Positions 24,320 to 35,125 are shown, counted from the stretch's first letter. The stretch: 64,000 nt of DNA from Sphingomonas sp. MA1305 (GCF_016107325.1 NZ_RCVT01000002.1:124001-188000), one strand, 5' to 3'. Notes: generated by a model from the letters alone, not told the origin. Program-made: numbers and translations.

Positions 24320-24640
24320 TCAATTGCCGTCGGCATCGACCGTGAACACCACCGGCTTACCGCGGGACGTCGGCTCCCAACCCGCCGACAAGGCGGCGCG
24401 CACGCACCGTGCGATGGTCGCATCGTCGAGTTGCAGGCGGCCGCGTGGCAGGCCTTTCAAAAGCCGCTTGGGCGGCGGAAATTCGACCCAGGCTTCGCGC
24501 TGTGCGTCGCGTTCGAGGAGGGCGATCGTCATGCCCTTCCAGCCCTCGTCATCGGACTGATGCGGTTCGCGTTGCAGGTGCCACTCATAGGCGGCGCCAT
24601 CGACATCGACGGTTCCGCCGTTGCTATGTGATTTCGACAT
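24320..24640 (-). CDS. Conserved hypothetical protein
   Basis: A 106-residue soluble protein (MSKSHSNGGTVDVDGAAYEW). It has a probable beta-rich N-terminal half (YEWHLQREPHQSDDEGWKGM, TIALLERDAQREAWVEFPPP) and an all-alpha C-terminal half (LDDATIARCVRAALSAGWEP) ending in PVVFTVDADGN. I have seen such proteins only as conserved hypotheticals in alphaproteobacteria. It has no signal peptide. The 186 bp between it and rlmJ shows no gene. The function is unknown. Confidence 0.7.
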   Translation of the reverse strand: MSKSHSNGGTVDVDGAAYEWHLQREPHQSDDEGWKGMTIALLERDAQREAWVEFPPPKRLLKGLPRGRLQLDDATIARCVRAALSAGWEPTSRGKPVVFTVDADGN

Positions 24641-24910
24641 ATCGCCGCCCCTAGCACGCCAGGCTGGTCAGGGCACGGCTTCGCCACGGTCAGACCGACC
24701 GATGGGCGAGCCGGGCCGCGCCGCCGCTAGGCGAGAAAAGACCCGTTCGCTGCAGGAGCGCATCGGTCACCGCCTGTGCACCGCCTGACCGCCAGTAGCG
24801 CGCGCGTGCGTTGCGGCACAGCATCCCCTCCGAACGCCCTCGCCACCGTGCGGCAGCCACTTTTCCCACTGTTAACCAATGTTTGGGGAAACCGGTTTAG
24901 CGGGTTGAAT

Positions 24911-26581
24911 ATGCCGAACGGGGGTCTGCGACGAACATGGGCGATGGCCATCGCGTTGCTGTTCGCCGTGCTCGCGACGCCTGCCACTGCAGCGATCGGC
25001 ACCGCCCTCGACACCTGCATCGCGCGGGTCCAGCCGCACGACACGCCCGCCACGATGTTCGGCGTGCGCGACCGGTTCGATTGTCGCCGCCGGCAGAGCA
25101 GTTACGGCTCGGGCGATTTCTGGATCCGGTCGCGGCCTTTCGTCGCACCAGGCACGATGACCGCCGTCCGATTCGCCAGCACCTGGCAGGATCGCGTCAC
25201 GCTCTACGTGCTCCATGCCGACGGGCATATCACCCGCCACGGCTTCGACAGCGGCCATGCGGGCAACAACCTGATGCTCGGCGCGACCTTCCAGTTCATG
25301 CTGCCGCCCCGCGCCGCGCCGCCGGTGCAGATCCTGTGGCGGGTCGAACGCTCGCTCAATCTGCGCGGCGTGATCAGCGGCGCGCGCATCGCCGACCACC
25401 ACCAGGCGGCGGGTAGTGAACTCGGCATGGCGGCGCTCTATGCCGCCTTCGCCGGTATGTGCCTGGCGTTGCTGATCTACAATCTCGCCCTGTGGGCGGC
25501 GCTGCGCCAGGCGTTCCAGCCGGCCTATTGCCTGATGGTGCTGTGCCTGCTCGGCTATGCCTTCTCGTCGTCGGGCCTGCTCGGCCAGATCACCGACATC
25601 GACAACAACGACCGGATGCGGATCAACTATCTGTTGCTCGCGGCATCGGCGGTAGCCGCGCTGACCTTCGCCCGCGCCTTCTTCGAACGGCGCGTGTTCG
25701 ACGGCTGGCTTCGTCCGGCGAGCAGTGCCGTCGCCGGTGCGGTGATCGTCACCACCATCGGCTTCGCGCTGTTCGCACCGCATTTCGCTCGGCCGATCGA
25801 TGCCGCCGTCAATCTTTCCTACCTGCTGCTGCTCGGCCTCGTACCGGCGATCCTGTGGCGGGCATGGCGGTTGCGCAGCAATCATCTTTGGATCTTCGCG
25901 CTCGCCTGGGGCGGGCCGGTCTTCCTGGCGGGCGTGCGCATCCTCGCGGCGATGAACGTCATCGCCTGGCATTGGTGGATCGACCAGTCGACGCTGCTCG
26001 CCATGGCGATGGAGGCGGCATTGTCGTCACTCGGCGTCGCCTACCGGATCCGCCTGCTCAGCGTCGAGCGCGACGAGGCACGCGAACAGGAGATCGCGGC
26101 GCGGCTGCTCGCCGCGACCGATCCGCTGACCGGCCTGCTCAACCGCCGCGCCTTTCTGGAACAGGCGATCGGGCGGGAGGGCGAGCAGCGGCTGATCCTG
26201 GCCGACATCGACCACTTCAAGACGGTCAACGAGACGATCGGCCACGATGGCGGCGACGAGGTGCTGCGCGTCGTCGCCCGCGCGCTGCAGGCGGCGGTAC
26301 CGGCCGAGGGGCTGGTGGCGCGGGTCGGCGGCGAGGAATTCGCCCTGATCGTTCCGGCCGGCGTGCCGTTCGACGCGGAGGGCGTGCTCGACCGGCTGCG
26401 TGCCGAGCGCATGCCCTTCGACATGACCGTCACGGCCAGCGTCGGCACCTGCGTCGGGCCGCTGCTGCGCGAGATCGATTGGAAGGCGCTGTACCGCTGC
26501 GCCGACCGCGCCCTCTTCGAGGCCAAGGCGGCGGGACGCGATCGCGTTCGCGATGCCGCGCCGCTGTTCCGCGCCGCCTGA
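24911..26581 (+). CDS. Membrane diguanylate cyclase: 7TMR-DISM sensor with GGDEF
   Basis: A 556-residue protein from ATG 24911. It has a signal sequence (MAIALLFAVLATPATA), a ~150-residue periplasmic 7TMR-DISMED2-like beta domain (PHDTPATMFGVRDRFDCRRR, FWIRSRPFVAP), seven transmembrane helices, a short coiled coil (VERDEAREQEIAARLLA), and a GGDEF domain from TDPLTGLLNRR. The active site reads RVGGEEFALI, so the catalytic GGEEF motif is intact. The metal Asp in LADIDHFKTVN is present. It probably makes cyclic di-GMP in response to a periplasmic ligand. The frame extends to 24776 with no start support. Confidence 0.9.
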   Translation: MPNGGLRRTWAMAIALLFAVLATPATAAIGTALDTCIARVQPHDTPATMFGVRDRFDCRRRQSSYGSGDFWIRSRPFVAPGTMTAVRFASTWQDRVTLYVLHADGHITRHGFDSGHAGNNLMLGATFQFMLPPRAAPPVQILWRVERSLNLRGVISGARIADHHQAAGSELGMAALYAAFAGMCLALLIYNLALWAALRQAFQPAYCLMVLCLLGYAFSSSGLLGQITDIDNNDRMRINYLLLAASAVAALTFARAFFERRVFDGWLRPASSAVAGAVIVTTIGFALFAPHFARPIDAAVNLSYLLLLGLVPAILWRAWRLRSNHLWIFALAWGGPVFLAGVRILAAMNVIAWHWWIDQSTLLAMAMEAALSSLGVAYRIRLLSVERDEAREQEIAARLLAATDPLTGLLNRRAFLEQAIGREGEQRLILADIDHFKTVNETIGHDGGDEVLRVVARALQAAVPAEGLVARVGGEEFALIVPAGVPFDAEGVLDRLRAERMPFDMTVTASVGTCVGPLLREIDWKALYRCADRALFEAKAAGRDRVRDAAPLFRAA

Positions 26582-26634
26582 CCGGCTGGCACCGGGGGCG
26601 CATCTCTGCTATTATTCGCCGTGGAGGCAAGCGC

Positions 26635-26829
26635 ATGGGCGATCGGCGGAAAGTTGCGATAGGCGCCGGCCTGGTGCTGGCGGTACTGTGCATGCGTCAC
26701 CCGACCGCCGACATCCGGCTGATCACCCATGACGTCGGTGACCCGGCCCCGCGGCGGATGCAGGCGGCGATCGACCTGGGGCTGGTCGGCGTGTCGGTCC
26801 TCTACACCTGGACACAGCACCTGCGCTGA
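26635..26829 (+). CDS. Small hypothetical protein with a signal-anchor
   Basis: A 64-residue protein (MGDRRKVAIGAGLVLAVLCM) with GGAGG 7 nt before ATG 26635. It has one N-terminal hydrophobic segment and then a polar centre (HDVGDPAPRRMQAAIDLGLV) with a second mildly hydrophobic stretch (GLVGVSVLYTWTQHLR). It follows the diguanylate cyclase by 53 bp and may be co-transcribed. No family is recognised. It lies in the frame of a long antisense-looking extension, but the ribosome site and composition support this short gene. Confidence 0.6.
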   Translation: MGDRRKVAIGAGLVLAVLCMRHPTADIRLITHDVGDPAPRRMQAAIDLGLVGVSVLYTWTQHLR

Positions 26830-26852
26830 CCGTCGCCGGATCGCCGCACGGT

Positions 26853-28211
26853 TCAGCCGAACACCGTCTTCAGGTTCATGAATTCGTGCAGGCCGTAGGG
26901 GCCGAGTTCGCGACCATGGCCGGAGCGCTTGATGCCGCCGAACGGCGCCTCGGGTGACGAGGCCAGCATCGCGTTGACCGCGGTCATCCCTGCCTCGATA
27001 TCGCGCTCGAACCGTTCGCGCTCGGCAGGATCGTTGGTCCACACCGACGAGCCGAGCCCGAAGGGGATGTCGTTGGCGAGCGCGATCGCCGCATCGATGT
27101 CGGCGGCCCTGAAGACCATCGCCACCGGCCCGAACAGCTCTTCCTGCGCCGCCGGATCATCGATCGGCACGTCGACCAGCACGCCGGCGGACATATAGGC
27201 GCCCTTGCCGGGCAGCGCTTCGCCGCCGAACAGCAGGCGGCCGCCGGCGCGTTGGATCGCATCGAGCTGGTCGAGCGTGGTCTGCCGCTGCTCCTCGCTC
27301 GACAGCGGCCCCATGTCGGTATCCGCCGCCATCGGATCCCCGGCCTTGACCGCGCGCATCGCCGCCGAAAATCGGTCCAGGAAGGCGTCGTACACATCGG
27401 CGTGGACGATCATCCGCTTGGCGCAGATACACGATTGCCCGGTGTTCTGGGTGCGCGCCTTGACCGCCTGTTCAACCGCTTTGTCGAGATCGGCGGAGGG
27501 CATGACGATGAACGGGTCGGAGCCACCCAATTCCAGCACGACCTTCTTCAGCTGCCGGCCCGCCGCCTCGGCAACCTTGATCCCCGCGCCCTCGCTGCCG
27601 GTCAGCGTGACTGCGACGATGCGCGGATCGGCGATCAGCGCGTCGACCTTGTCAGAGCGGATGGCGAGGTTCTGGAACAGACCGGCCGGGGCGCCGGCGG
27701 CGATGATCGTCGCCTCGATCGCGGCGCCGCAGCCCTGCGTGATCGAGGCATGTTTAAGCAGCCCGACATTGCCCGCCATGATCGTCGGCGCGACGAAGCG
27801 GATCACCTGCCAATAGGGGAAGTTCCAAGGCATCACCGCCAGTACCGGCCCCATCGGCAGCCAGCGCGCCTTGGCCGGGCCGGAGGCGGTGTCGAAGGTC
27901 GCCGGGGCCAGCATCGCCGGTCCCTGTTGCGCATAATGGCGGAAGGCGGCGGCGCATTTCTCGACTTCGGCGATCGCCGACTTCAGCGTCTTGCCCATTT
28001 CCCGCGTCGCGATTTCGGCGAGGCGGCGCTTGTCCGCCTCGAACGCTTCGGCGATCCGTTCCAAAAGCGCCGTGCGCTCGTCGTAGGAGGTCAGCCGCCA
28101 GGCGGCATAGGCGGCGGCGGCGCAGGCGAGCCGTTGCTCGATCTGATCGGCGGTGAGTTCCGGGATCGGGGTGCCGGCCTCGCCGGTGGCGGGATTGATG
28201 CTGGTGAACAT
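26853..28211 (-). CDS. gabD: NAD(P)-dependent succinate-semialdehyde dehydrogenase
   Basis: A 452-residue aldehyde dehydrogenase (MFTSINPATGEAGTPIPELT) with the usual marks: PWNFPYWQV for cofactor and substrate entry, the glutamate in VVLELGGSDPFI, and the catalytic Cys in NTGQSCICAKR. The shorter N-terminus and the FTSINPATGE start are typical of GabD/Sad-type semialdehyde dehydrogenases. It converts succinate semialdehyde to succinate. No GABA transaminase gene is in the window. Substrate assignment is by family only. Confidence 0.82.
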   Translation of the reverse strand: MFTSINPATGEAGTPIPELTADQIEQRLACAAAAYAAWRLTSYDERTALLERIAEAFEADKRRLAEIATREMGKTLKSAIAEVEKCAAAFRHYAQQGPAMLAPATFDTASGPAKARWLPMGPVLAVMPWNFPYWQVIRFVAPTIMAGNVGLLKHASITQGCGAAIEATIIAAGAPAGLFQNLAIRSDKVDALIADPRIVAVTLTGSEGAGIKVAEAAGRQLKKVVLELGGSDPFIVMPSADLDKAVEQAVKARTQNTGQSCICAKRMIVHADVYDAFLDRFSAAMRAVKAGDPMAADTDMGPLSSEEQRQTTLDQLDAIQRAGGRLLFGGEALPGKGAYMSAGVLVDVPIDDPAAQEELFGPVAMVFRAADIDAAIALANDIPFGLGSSVWTNDPAERERFERDIEAGMTAVNAMLASSPEAPFGGIKRSGHGRELGPYGLHEFMNLKTVFG

Positions 28212-28272
28212 GGCGGACCGAACGCGCGGGGGCGCTTGCCCGATCCGGCGCCCTGCCGCATAGCGCCATGTT

Positions 28273-28512
28273 ATGGATACGCCGATCGAAAACCTGTCGT
28301 TCGAGGATGCGCTGAAGGAGCTGGAGCGGATCGTGTCGCGGCTGGAAAGCGGCGAAGCGACGCTGGACGAGTCGATCGCGCTCTACGAACGCGGCGACCG
28401 CCTGCGCCAGCGCTGCGCGGAGCGGCTCGATGCGGCGCAGGCGCGGATCGAGGCGATCCGGCTGGACGCCGAGGGCAAGCCGGCGGGAACGCGTCCCTTT
28501 GCCGCAGGCTGA
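28273..28512 (+). CDS. xseB: Exodeoxyribonuclease VII small subunit
   Basis: A 79-residue protein (MDTPIENLSFEDALKELERI) with the XseB family pattern: LSFEDALKELERIVSRLESG, then EATLDESIALYERGDRLRQR and C-terminal AARIEAI-like helices. It forms the helical small subunits around XseA. The xseA gene is elsewhere. Its stop at 28512 is 1 bp before the ispA start, so the two are coupled, as in many proteobacteria. Confidence 0.94.
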   Translation: MDTPIENLSFEDALKELERIVSRLESGEATLDESIALYERGDRLRQRCAERLDAAQARIEAIRLDAEGKPAGTRPFAAG

Positions 28513-28513
28513 C

Positions 28514-29407
28514 ATGATCCCGCCGGTGCTCGCCACCGCCCTCAGCGACGTCGCCGCCGACATCGACGCGCGCTTCGACCGGCTGCTCGCCGTCCCCGAC
28601 GATGCCCGCGCCGACCTGTACCGGGCGATGCGCCACGCCGCGATCGGCGGCGGCAAGCGGCTGCGACCGCTGCTGGTCTGTGCCACCGCCGATCTGTTGG
28701 GCGTGTCGCGCGACTGTTCGGGCGAGGTCGCGGCGGCGATCGAGGCGATCCACGTCTATTCGCTGATCCACGACGACCTGCCGGCGATGGACGACGACGA
28801 CATGCGTCGCGGCAAGCCGACGGTGCACAAGGCGTTCGACGAGGCGACGGCGATCCTGGCCGGCGACTGCCTGCATGCGCTGGCGTTCGAGGTGCTGGCC
28901 GATCCGGCGACGCACGCCGACCCGTTCGTCCGCGCCGAACTGGTGATGGCGGTCGCCCATGCCTCCGGCCCGACCGGCATGGCGGGCGGCCAGATGATGG
29001 ACCTGGTCGCCGAACGATCGCGCTTCGACCTGCCGACGGTGACCCGGCTGCAGCAGATGAAGACCGGCGCCCTGATCGGTGTGTCGGTCGAGGCGGGCGC
29101 GATCCTTGGCCGGGTGCCGCCGGAGGGCCGCACCGCGCTGCGCGGCTATGCGCACGACCTCGGCCTCGCCTTCCAGATCGCCGACGATCTGCTCGACGCA
29201 GAGGGTGACGAGGCGGTGGCCGGCAAGCGGCTGCGCAAGGACGACGGCGCGGGCAAGGAGACGTTCCTGACCCTGCTCGGCATCGAGCGCGCGCGCGAGC
29301 AATGCCGCATGTTGGTCGACCAGGCGGTCGAGCACCTCAAGGGCTTCGGCGCGGAGGCGGACGTGCTGCGCGCCCTCGCCCGCTACGTCGTGACGCGCGA
29401 CCGCTAA
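28514..29407 (+). CDS. ispA: Polyprenyl (farnesyl/geranyl) diphosphate synthase
   Basis: A 297-residue E-isoprenoid synthase with both aspartate-rich motifs: HDDLPAMDDDD (87-97) and ADDLLD (about residues 222-229), and the GGGKRLRPLL IPP-binding block (46-54). The small residues before the first motif (AIHVYSLIHDD) fit a short-chain farnesyl diphosphate synthase. It follows xseB, the usual neighbour, and feeds isoprenoid synthesis. Start ATG 28514 begins MIPPVLATAL. Confidence 0.92.
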   Translation: MIPPVLATALSDVAADIDARFDRLLAVPDDARADLYRAMRHAAIGGGKRLRPLLVCATADLLGVSRDCSGEVAAAIEAIHVYSLIHDDLPAMDDDDMRRGKPTVHKAFDEATAILAGDCLHALAFEVLADPATHADPFVRAELVMAVAHASGPTGMAGGQMMDLVAERSRFDLPTVTRLQQMKTGALIGVSVEAGAILGRVPPEGRTALRGYAHDLGLAFQIADDLLDAEGDEAVAGKRLRKDDGAGKETFLTLLGIERAREQCRMLVDQAVEHLKGFGAEADVLRALARYVVTRDR

Positions 29408-29422
29408 GGGGAGCCCTGCACC

Positions 29423-29929
29423 ATGACGACCCGCATCGGCGTCTATCCCGGCACGTTCGACCCGATCACGCTCGGCCATATGGACATCATCCGCCGCGGC
29501 GCGAAGCTGGTCGACAAATTGGTGATCGGGGTGACCACCAATCCGTCCAAGTCGCCGATGTTCACGCTCGACGAGCGGATGGCGATCGTGCGGCGCGAGG
29601 TGGCGGGCATCGCCGGGGCGATCGAGGTCGTCGCGTTCGATTCGCTGCTGATGGACTTTGCCGAGCGCGAGGGGGCCAGGGTCATCGTCCGGGGCCTGCG
29701 CGCGGTCGCCGACTTCGAATACGAATATCAGATGGCGGGCATGAACCAGCAGATCAATCCGCGGCTCGAGACCGTCTTCCTGATGGCCGATGTCGCGCTG
29801 CAGCCGATCGCCAGCCGGCTGGTCAAGGAGATCGCGCTGTTCGGCGGGCCGATCGGCAAGTTCGTCACGCCGCAGGTGTGCGAAGAGGTGATCGCGCGGG
29901 TCGAGGCGATCGGCCGCAAGGGCAGCTAG
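29423..29929 (+). CDS. coaD: Phosphopantetheine adenylyltransferase
   Basis: A 168-residue nucleotidyltransferase: YPGTFDPITLGHMDII contains the T/H-x-G-H ATP-binding signature, KSPMFTLDERMAIVRREVAG and VIVRGLRAVADFEYEYQM form the pantetheine site, and NQQINPRLETVFLMADVALQ is the conserved core of CoaD. It adenylates 4'-phosphopantetheine in coenzyme A synthesis. It sits 15 bp after ispA with GGGGAGCC upstream. Confidence 0.97.
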   Translation: MTTRIGVYPGTFDPITLGHMDIIRRGAKLVDKLVIGVTTNPSKSPMFTLDERMAIVRREVAGIAGAIEVVAFDSLLMDFAEREGARVIVRGLRAVADFEYEYQMAGMNQQINPRLETVFLMADVALQPIASRLVKEIALFGGPIGKFVTPQVCEEVIARVEAIGRKGS

Positions 29930-30029
29930 TCCCGCCCGCCGGCGGGACGCGGCAAACCCCTGGCAATGTTCAGTTTGGCGCAAGCCCGGTTCTGGTCTAA
30001 GCCCGCGCCATCTTCGGGATAGGAAGTCC

Positions 30030-30740
30030 ATGCGTTCGTTTGCCCGTTTTCTGACGCTTTCCCTGTTTCTGGCGACCAGTCCGGTGGCCGCGCAGGTCAT
30101 CGAGGCCAATGTCCCCGGCCGGGCGACACCGCCGGCGATCACCGACAAGGAGAATCAGTGGCTGCTCGACCTGTCCGACGGCGGCCGGGTCACGATCTGG
30201 CTGCGCCCGGATGTCGCGCCGAAGATGGTCGAGCGGATCAAGACGCTGACCCGCCAGCATTTCTATGACGGCCTCGCCTTCCACCGGGTGATCGACGGCT
30301 TCATGGCGCAGGGCGGCGATCCGAAGGGCGACGGCACCGGCGGTTCGACGCTGCCCAACGTCGCGTCCGAGTTCAACTATCTGCCCCACGTCCGCGGCGC
30401 GGTGGCGGCGGCGCGGGCCGACGATCCGAACAGCGCCAACAGCCAGTTCTTCATCGTCTTCCAGCCCAGGCTCAGCCTCGACAAGAAGTACACCGTGTTC
30501 GGCCGCGTCATCGACGGCATGCAATATGTCGACGCGATCGAGCGTGGCGAGCCGCCGTCGGACCCGACCAAGATCGTCCACGCCTATATCGCCGCGGACA
30601 ATCCCCCGCCCTATGCCAACATGCCGGCGCCCGCGCCGGTGACGTTGGGCGCGCCGGTGACGCTGCCCGGTGCGGGCAAGGGCACCCCCCGCCCCGCCGG
30701 CAAGGCGGCCCCCAAGAAGGTGGCACCGCAGGCCAAGTGA
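30030..30740 (+). CDS. Exported cyclophilin-type peptidyl-prolyl isomerase
   Basis: A 236-residue protein with a signal peptide ([20 protein letters not shown]) and a cyclophilin domain: [20 protein letters not shown] (the catalytic FHR), [12 protein letters not shown] and [11 protein letters not shown]. The tail (from ~200) is Pro/Ala/Lys-rich. It catalyses prolyl isomerisation in the periplasm. The order coaD-ppi-queA-tgt is conserved in sphingomonads. Its TGA overlaps the GTG of queA by four bases. Confidence 0.93.
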   Translation: MRSFARFLTLSLFLATSPVAAQVIEANVPGRATPPAITDKENQWLLDLSDGGRVTIWLRPDVAPKMVERIKTLTRQHFYDGLAFHRVIDGFMAQGGDPKGDGTGGSTLPNVASEFNYLPHVRGAVAAARADDPNSANSQFFIVFQPRLSLDKKYTVFGRVIDGMQYVDAIERGEPPSDPTKIVHAYIAADNPPPYANMPAPAPVTLGAPVTLPGAGKGTPRPAGKAAPKKVAPQAK

Positions 30741-31768
30741 GGGTCGAGCTCTTCGACTTCGCGCTGCCGCCCGAGAATATCGCGCTGCGCCCCGCCAGCC
30801 CACGCGATTCGGCGCGGATGCTGGTGCTCGACGGCGACGCGACCGGCGACGCGCAGGTCCGCGACCTGCCAGACCTGCTGCGCGCCGGCGACTGCCTGGT
30901 GTTCAACGACACCAAGGTGATCCCGGCGCAGTTGGAGGGACGCCGGGGCGATGCCAGCATCGGCGCGACGCTGCACAAGCGCGAGGGGCCACGGCGGTGG
31001 CGCGCCTTCATCCGCAATGCCAAGCGGCTGCGCGAGGGCGATGCGATCGACTTCGGCCAGGGCGTCACCGCGACCGCGTCCGACCGAGCCGAGGACGGCA
31101 GCTTCGCGCTGGATTTCGCCGGCGACGAGCCGGTCGAGTTGCTGCTCGAACGCGCCGGGCGGATGCCGCTGCCACCCTATATCGCCGCCAAGCGACCGAC
31201 CGACGCGCGCGACGCCGACGATTACCAGACGATGTTCGCCGCGGAGGCGGGCGCGGTCGCCGCGCCGACGGCGGCGCTGCATTTCACGCCCGAGCTGATG
31301 GCGCGACTGGCGGCGGCGGGGATCCTGCACGAGACGCTGACGCTGCACGTCGGCGCCGGCACCTTCCTCCCCGTCAAGGCGGAGGACACCGATGCGCACC
31401 GCATGCATGCCGAATGGGGGCGGATCGACGCCGCCACCGCCGACCGGCTGAACGCGGTGCGCGCCCGCGGCGGGCGGGTGATCGCGGTTGGCACCACCTC
31501 GCTGCGGCTGCTGGAAAGCGCCGCGCAGGGCGGCGACGGCATCGCGCCGTTCGAAGGCGACACGTCGATCTTCATCACGCCGGGCTACCGCTTCCGCGCG
31601 ATCGACGGGCTGATGACCAATTTTCACCTGCCCAAGTCGACGCTGTTCATGCTGGTCAGCGCGCTGATGGGGCTGGAGCGGATGCAGGCCGCCTATGCCC
31701 GCGCGATCGCGTCCGGCTATCGCTTCTACAGTTACGGGGATTCCTCGCTCCTCCTGCCATCACGGTGA
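30737..31768 (+). CDS. queA: tRNA preQ1(34) S-adenosylmethionine ribosyltransferase-isomerase
   Basis: A 343-residue QueA of normal length. The start is GTG ([20 protein letters not shown]), overlapping the cyclophilin stop as GTGA. Hallmarks are [17 protein letters not shown], the YQTMFA block, [12 protein letters not shown] and the C-terminal FITPGYRF...[20 protein letters not shown]. It adds the epoxycyclopentane ring of queuosine using SAM. The partner tgt is present but 1.86 kb downstream beyond a repeat array and an EF-hand gene. The TGA overlaps the next ATG by one base. Confidence 0.96.
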   Translation: MRVELFDFALPPENIALRPASPRDSARMLVLDGDATGDAQVRDLPDLLRAGDCLVFNDTKVIPAQLEGRRGDASIGATLHKREGPRRWRAFIRNAKRLREGDAIDFGQGVTATASDRAEDGSFALDFAGDEPVELLLERAGRMPLPPYIAAKRPTDARDADDYQTMFAAEAGAVAAPTAALHFTPELMARLAAAGILHETLTLHVGAGTFLPVKAEDTDAHRMHAEWGRIDAATADRLNAVRARGGRVIAVGTTSLRLLESAAQGGDGIAPFEGDTSIFITPGYRFRAIDGLMTNFHLPKSTLFMLVSALMGLERMQAAYARAIASGYRFYSYGDSSLLLPSR

Positions 31769-32235
31769 TGCTTATGCTGATCGCGCTGCTGCTTCAGGTC
31801 GCACCCGTGCCGACGGCGCCGCCGACCCAGGCACAGCCGCCCGCGACCTTCGTCGTCGCGCCGGCGGCGATGGCGATCGCCGCCTGGGACGCCGACGGCG
31901 ACGGCCGCACGACCCGCGCCGAGCTGCAGGCCGGCGTGCGGCGCAGCTTCGCGACCGCCGACGGCGCGAGCGGCGGATCGATCGGCTATATCGCCTTCGC
32001 CGATTGGGCGGAGCGCTGGCTGGGCGACCGCAACGCCCTGCCGAGCCCGTTCGAGGTCGATGCCGATGGCGACAACCGGATCACGCTCACCGAGCTGGAC
32101 GCGGCGTTCGGGCGGATCTTCGACCGGCTCGACAAGGACAAGGACGGCACGGTGACCCGCAAGGAAACGCTGACGATCCGCGCCAATGCCGGGATGGCGA
32201 CGGGGCCGATGCCGGGGCGCGGGCGGCGGCGGTAA
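31768..32235 (+). CDS. Exported EF-hand protein
   Basis: A 155-residue protein from ATG 31768 with a short hydrophobic signal ([15 protein letters not shown]). It carries at least three canonical EF-hand loops: DADGDGRTTRAE, DADGDNRITLTE and DKDKDGTVTRKE, each with acidic residues at positions 1, 3, 5 and 12. A fourth, degenerate site lies around TADGASGG. Calcium binding outside the cytoplasm is expected. It is translationally coupled to queA (TGATG) but has no obvious link to queuosine, so it looks like an insertion into the queA-tgt unit. Confidence 0.88.
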   Translation: MLMLIALLLQVAPVPTAPPTQAQPPATFVVAPAAMAIAAWDADGDGRTTRAELQAGVRRSFATADGASGGSIGYIAFADWAERWLGDRNALPSPFEVDADGDNRITLTELDAAFGRIFDRLDKDKDGTVTRKETLTIRANAGMATGPMPGRGRRR

Positions 32236-32376
32236 GGCCGACGGGTTGCGGAAGGTCTCAAAGGTCTCACCTGTCAGGGGGCGGCGGTGCGGTGGAAAGT
32301 CGCAAAGGTCGCACCCGCGGCAGGCGTCCCGAGACCTTGGATGATGGATCGGACGCTGCTCGAGCCCCACTCCACC

Positions 32377-33187
32377 GTCATTCCCGCGGAGGCGGGAATC
32401 CAGAGACGCTGACGTGGCGGTTCCTACGATGACCTGCGCGTCTGGATCCCCGCCTTCGCGGGGATGACGGTGGCGCGAGGGCCGCCCTTTGTCCCCCGGT
32501 CATCCCGGCGAAAGCCGGGACCCATGGACTGAGCGCCAGCGGCGTGACGCGCGACGTTCGACCGCTCGCCTCCGTGGGTCCCGGCTTTCGCCGGGATGAC
32601 GGCCAAGAGGCCGGGCTTTCCTTCCAAGGACATAGGGGAGGGGAAGGCCGGTCATCTGTCCCATCGTCATTCCCGCGGAGGCGGGAATCCAGAGGCGCTG
32701 ACGTGGCGGCGCTGTCGATGACCTGCGCGTCTGGATCCCCGCCTGCGCGGGGATGACGGTGGCGCGAGGGCCGCCCTTTCCCCCTTCGTCATCCCGGCGG
32801 ACGCCGGGACCCATGGACTGCGCGCCAGTGGCGTGATGCGCGACGTTCGGCCGCTCGCCTCCGTGGGTCCCGGCTTTCGCCGGGATGACGGCCAAGAGGC
32901 TGGGCTTCCGTTCCAAGGATATAGGGGAACGAGGGGCGGGTCATCTGTCTCCATCGTCATTCCCGCGGAGGTGCGAATCCATAGGCGCTGACGTGGCGGC
33001 CCCCATGACGACCTGCGCGTCTGGATCCCCGCCTGCGCGGGGATGACGGCTGGGGGGACGCAGCCCTTTCTCCCCCGGTCATCCCGGCGAAAGCCGGGAC
33101 CCATGGACAGTGCGCCAGCGGCGTGATGCGCGACGTCCGACCGCTCGCCTCCATGGGTCCCGGCTTTCGCCGGGATGACGAAGGGGG
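32377..33187. repeat. Tandem array of three ~290-bp palindrome-rich units
   Basis: Units begin at 32377, 32666 and 32956 (spacing 289 and 290 bp), each starting GTCATTCCCGCGGAGGC. Every unit contains four short palindromes of REP type: the TTCCCGC/GCGGGAA pair, GGATCCCCGC...GCGGGGATGACGG, ATCCCGGCGAAAGCCGGGAC and its inverse GTCCCGGCTTTCGCCGGGAT. The third unit is cut short and more diverged. Apparent reading frames giving VIPAKAGTH and MGPGFRRDD are artefacts of the palindromes. The array lies between the EF-hand gene and tgt. Confidence 0.93.
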
Positions 33188-33240
33188 ATGGGTGCCGGGA
33201 TGGGGCCTGCTAAGCCCCTAGCTTGCATGCATATTCTCGC

Positions 33241-33268
33241 GAGTCTTGACAGAATTGACGCCTGAACG
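33241..33268 (+). repeat. 28-bp repeated motif, copy A
   Basis: It starts GAGTCTTGACA and ends GCCTGAACG, is identical over 28 bp to 43240-43267, and is related to 13191-13219 on the other strand. It contains two TTGAC elements eight bases apart and a GANTC methylation site. It lies just after the repeat array and not directly before a gene start. Confidence 0.8.
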
Positions 33269-33312
33269 CCGTTTCTTCCGGTCCTTTGCGCAAGCGCTCG
33301 AGACGGGCATGA

Positions 33313-34767
<1,455 letters not shown>

Positions 34768-34768
34768 G

Positions 34769-34987
34769 ATGGCAGACCAGTCCGCCGACCAGCCCAACGA
34801 GATCCTCGCCGCCGCCGCCGCCGCCAAGGCCTCTGGCAGCGCCGCCCAGGCGCATACCGCGGACCCGGCGAAAAAGGGCCATTGGCCGATGCGGATCATC
34901 GGCGTCGGCATCGGTTCGGCGGCGGTCGCCGCGGCGGTGCTGTTCGCCAATTCGGGCAAGGGTCAGAAGGGCAAGAAGAAGGGGTGA
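34769..34987 (+). CDS. Small hypothetical protein with one membrane helix
   Basis: A 72-residue protein (MADQSADQPNEILAAAAAAK) beginning 1 bp after the tgt stop with AGGGAGAG upstream. It has an Ala-rich helix, then one transmembrane segment (MRIIGVGIGSAAVAAAVLFA) and a strongly basic C-terminal tail (GKGQKGKKKG). It is cotranscribed with tgt and translated by reinitiation. The function is unknown; membrane attachment with a cytoplasmic basic tail is likely. Confidence 0.75.
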   Translation: MADQSADQPNEILAAAAAAKASGSAAQAHTADPAKKGHWPMRIIGVGIGSAAVAAAVLFANSGKGQKGKKKG

Positions 34988-34996
34988 CGCCGTCTA

Positions 34997-35125
34997 GGTC
35001 CTTCCCGCTTTGCGGGGAGGGGGACCAGCGAAGCTGGTGGAGGGGGGCTTCCACGCAGCGCACCGTTTGCGGATAGCCCCTCCGTCAGCACTGCGTGCTG
35101 CCACCTCCCCGTGCCGGGGAGGATG
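34997..35125. repeat. Intergenic palindromic repeat, CCTCCCCGTGCC family
   Basis: An imperfect palindromic element: CTTCCCGCTTTGCGGGGAGG, then CCAGCGAAGCTGG, and finally CACCTCCCCGTGCCGGGG. The same building blocks recur at 41505-41633 in another order. It lies between the small membrane protein gene and the M16 protease gene. There is no ORF of note. Confidence 0.75.

Noticed and set aside
32377..33187. Possible CRISPR array
   Set aside because: Repeat period is ~290 bp with internal palindromes and no unique short spacers; no cas gene is nearby.
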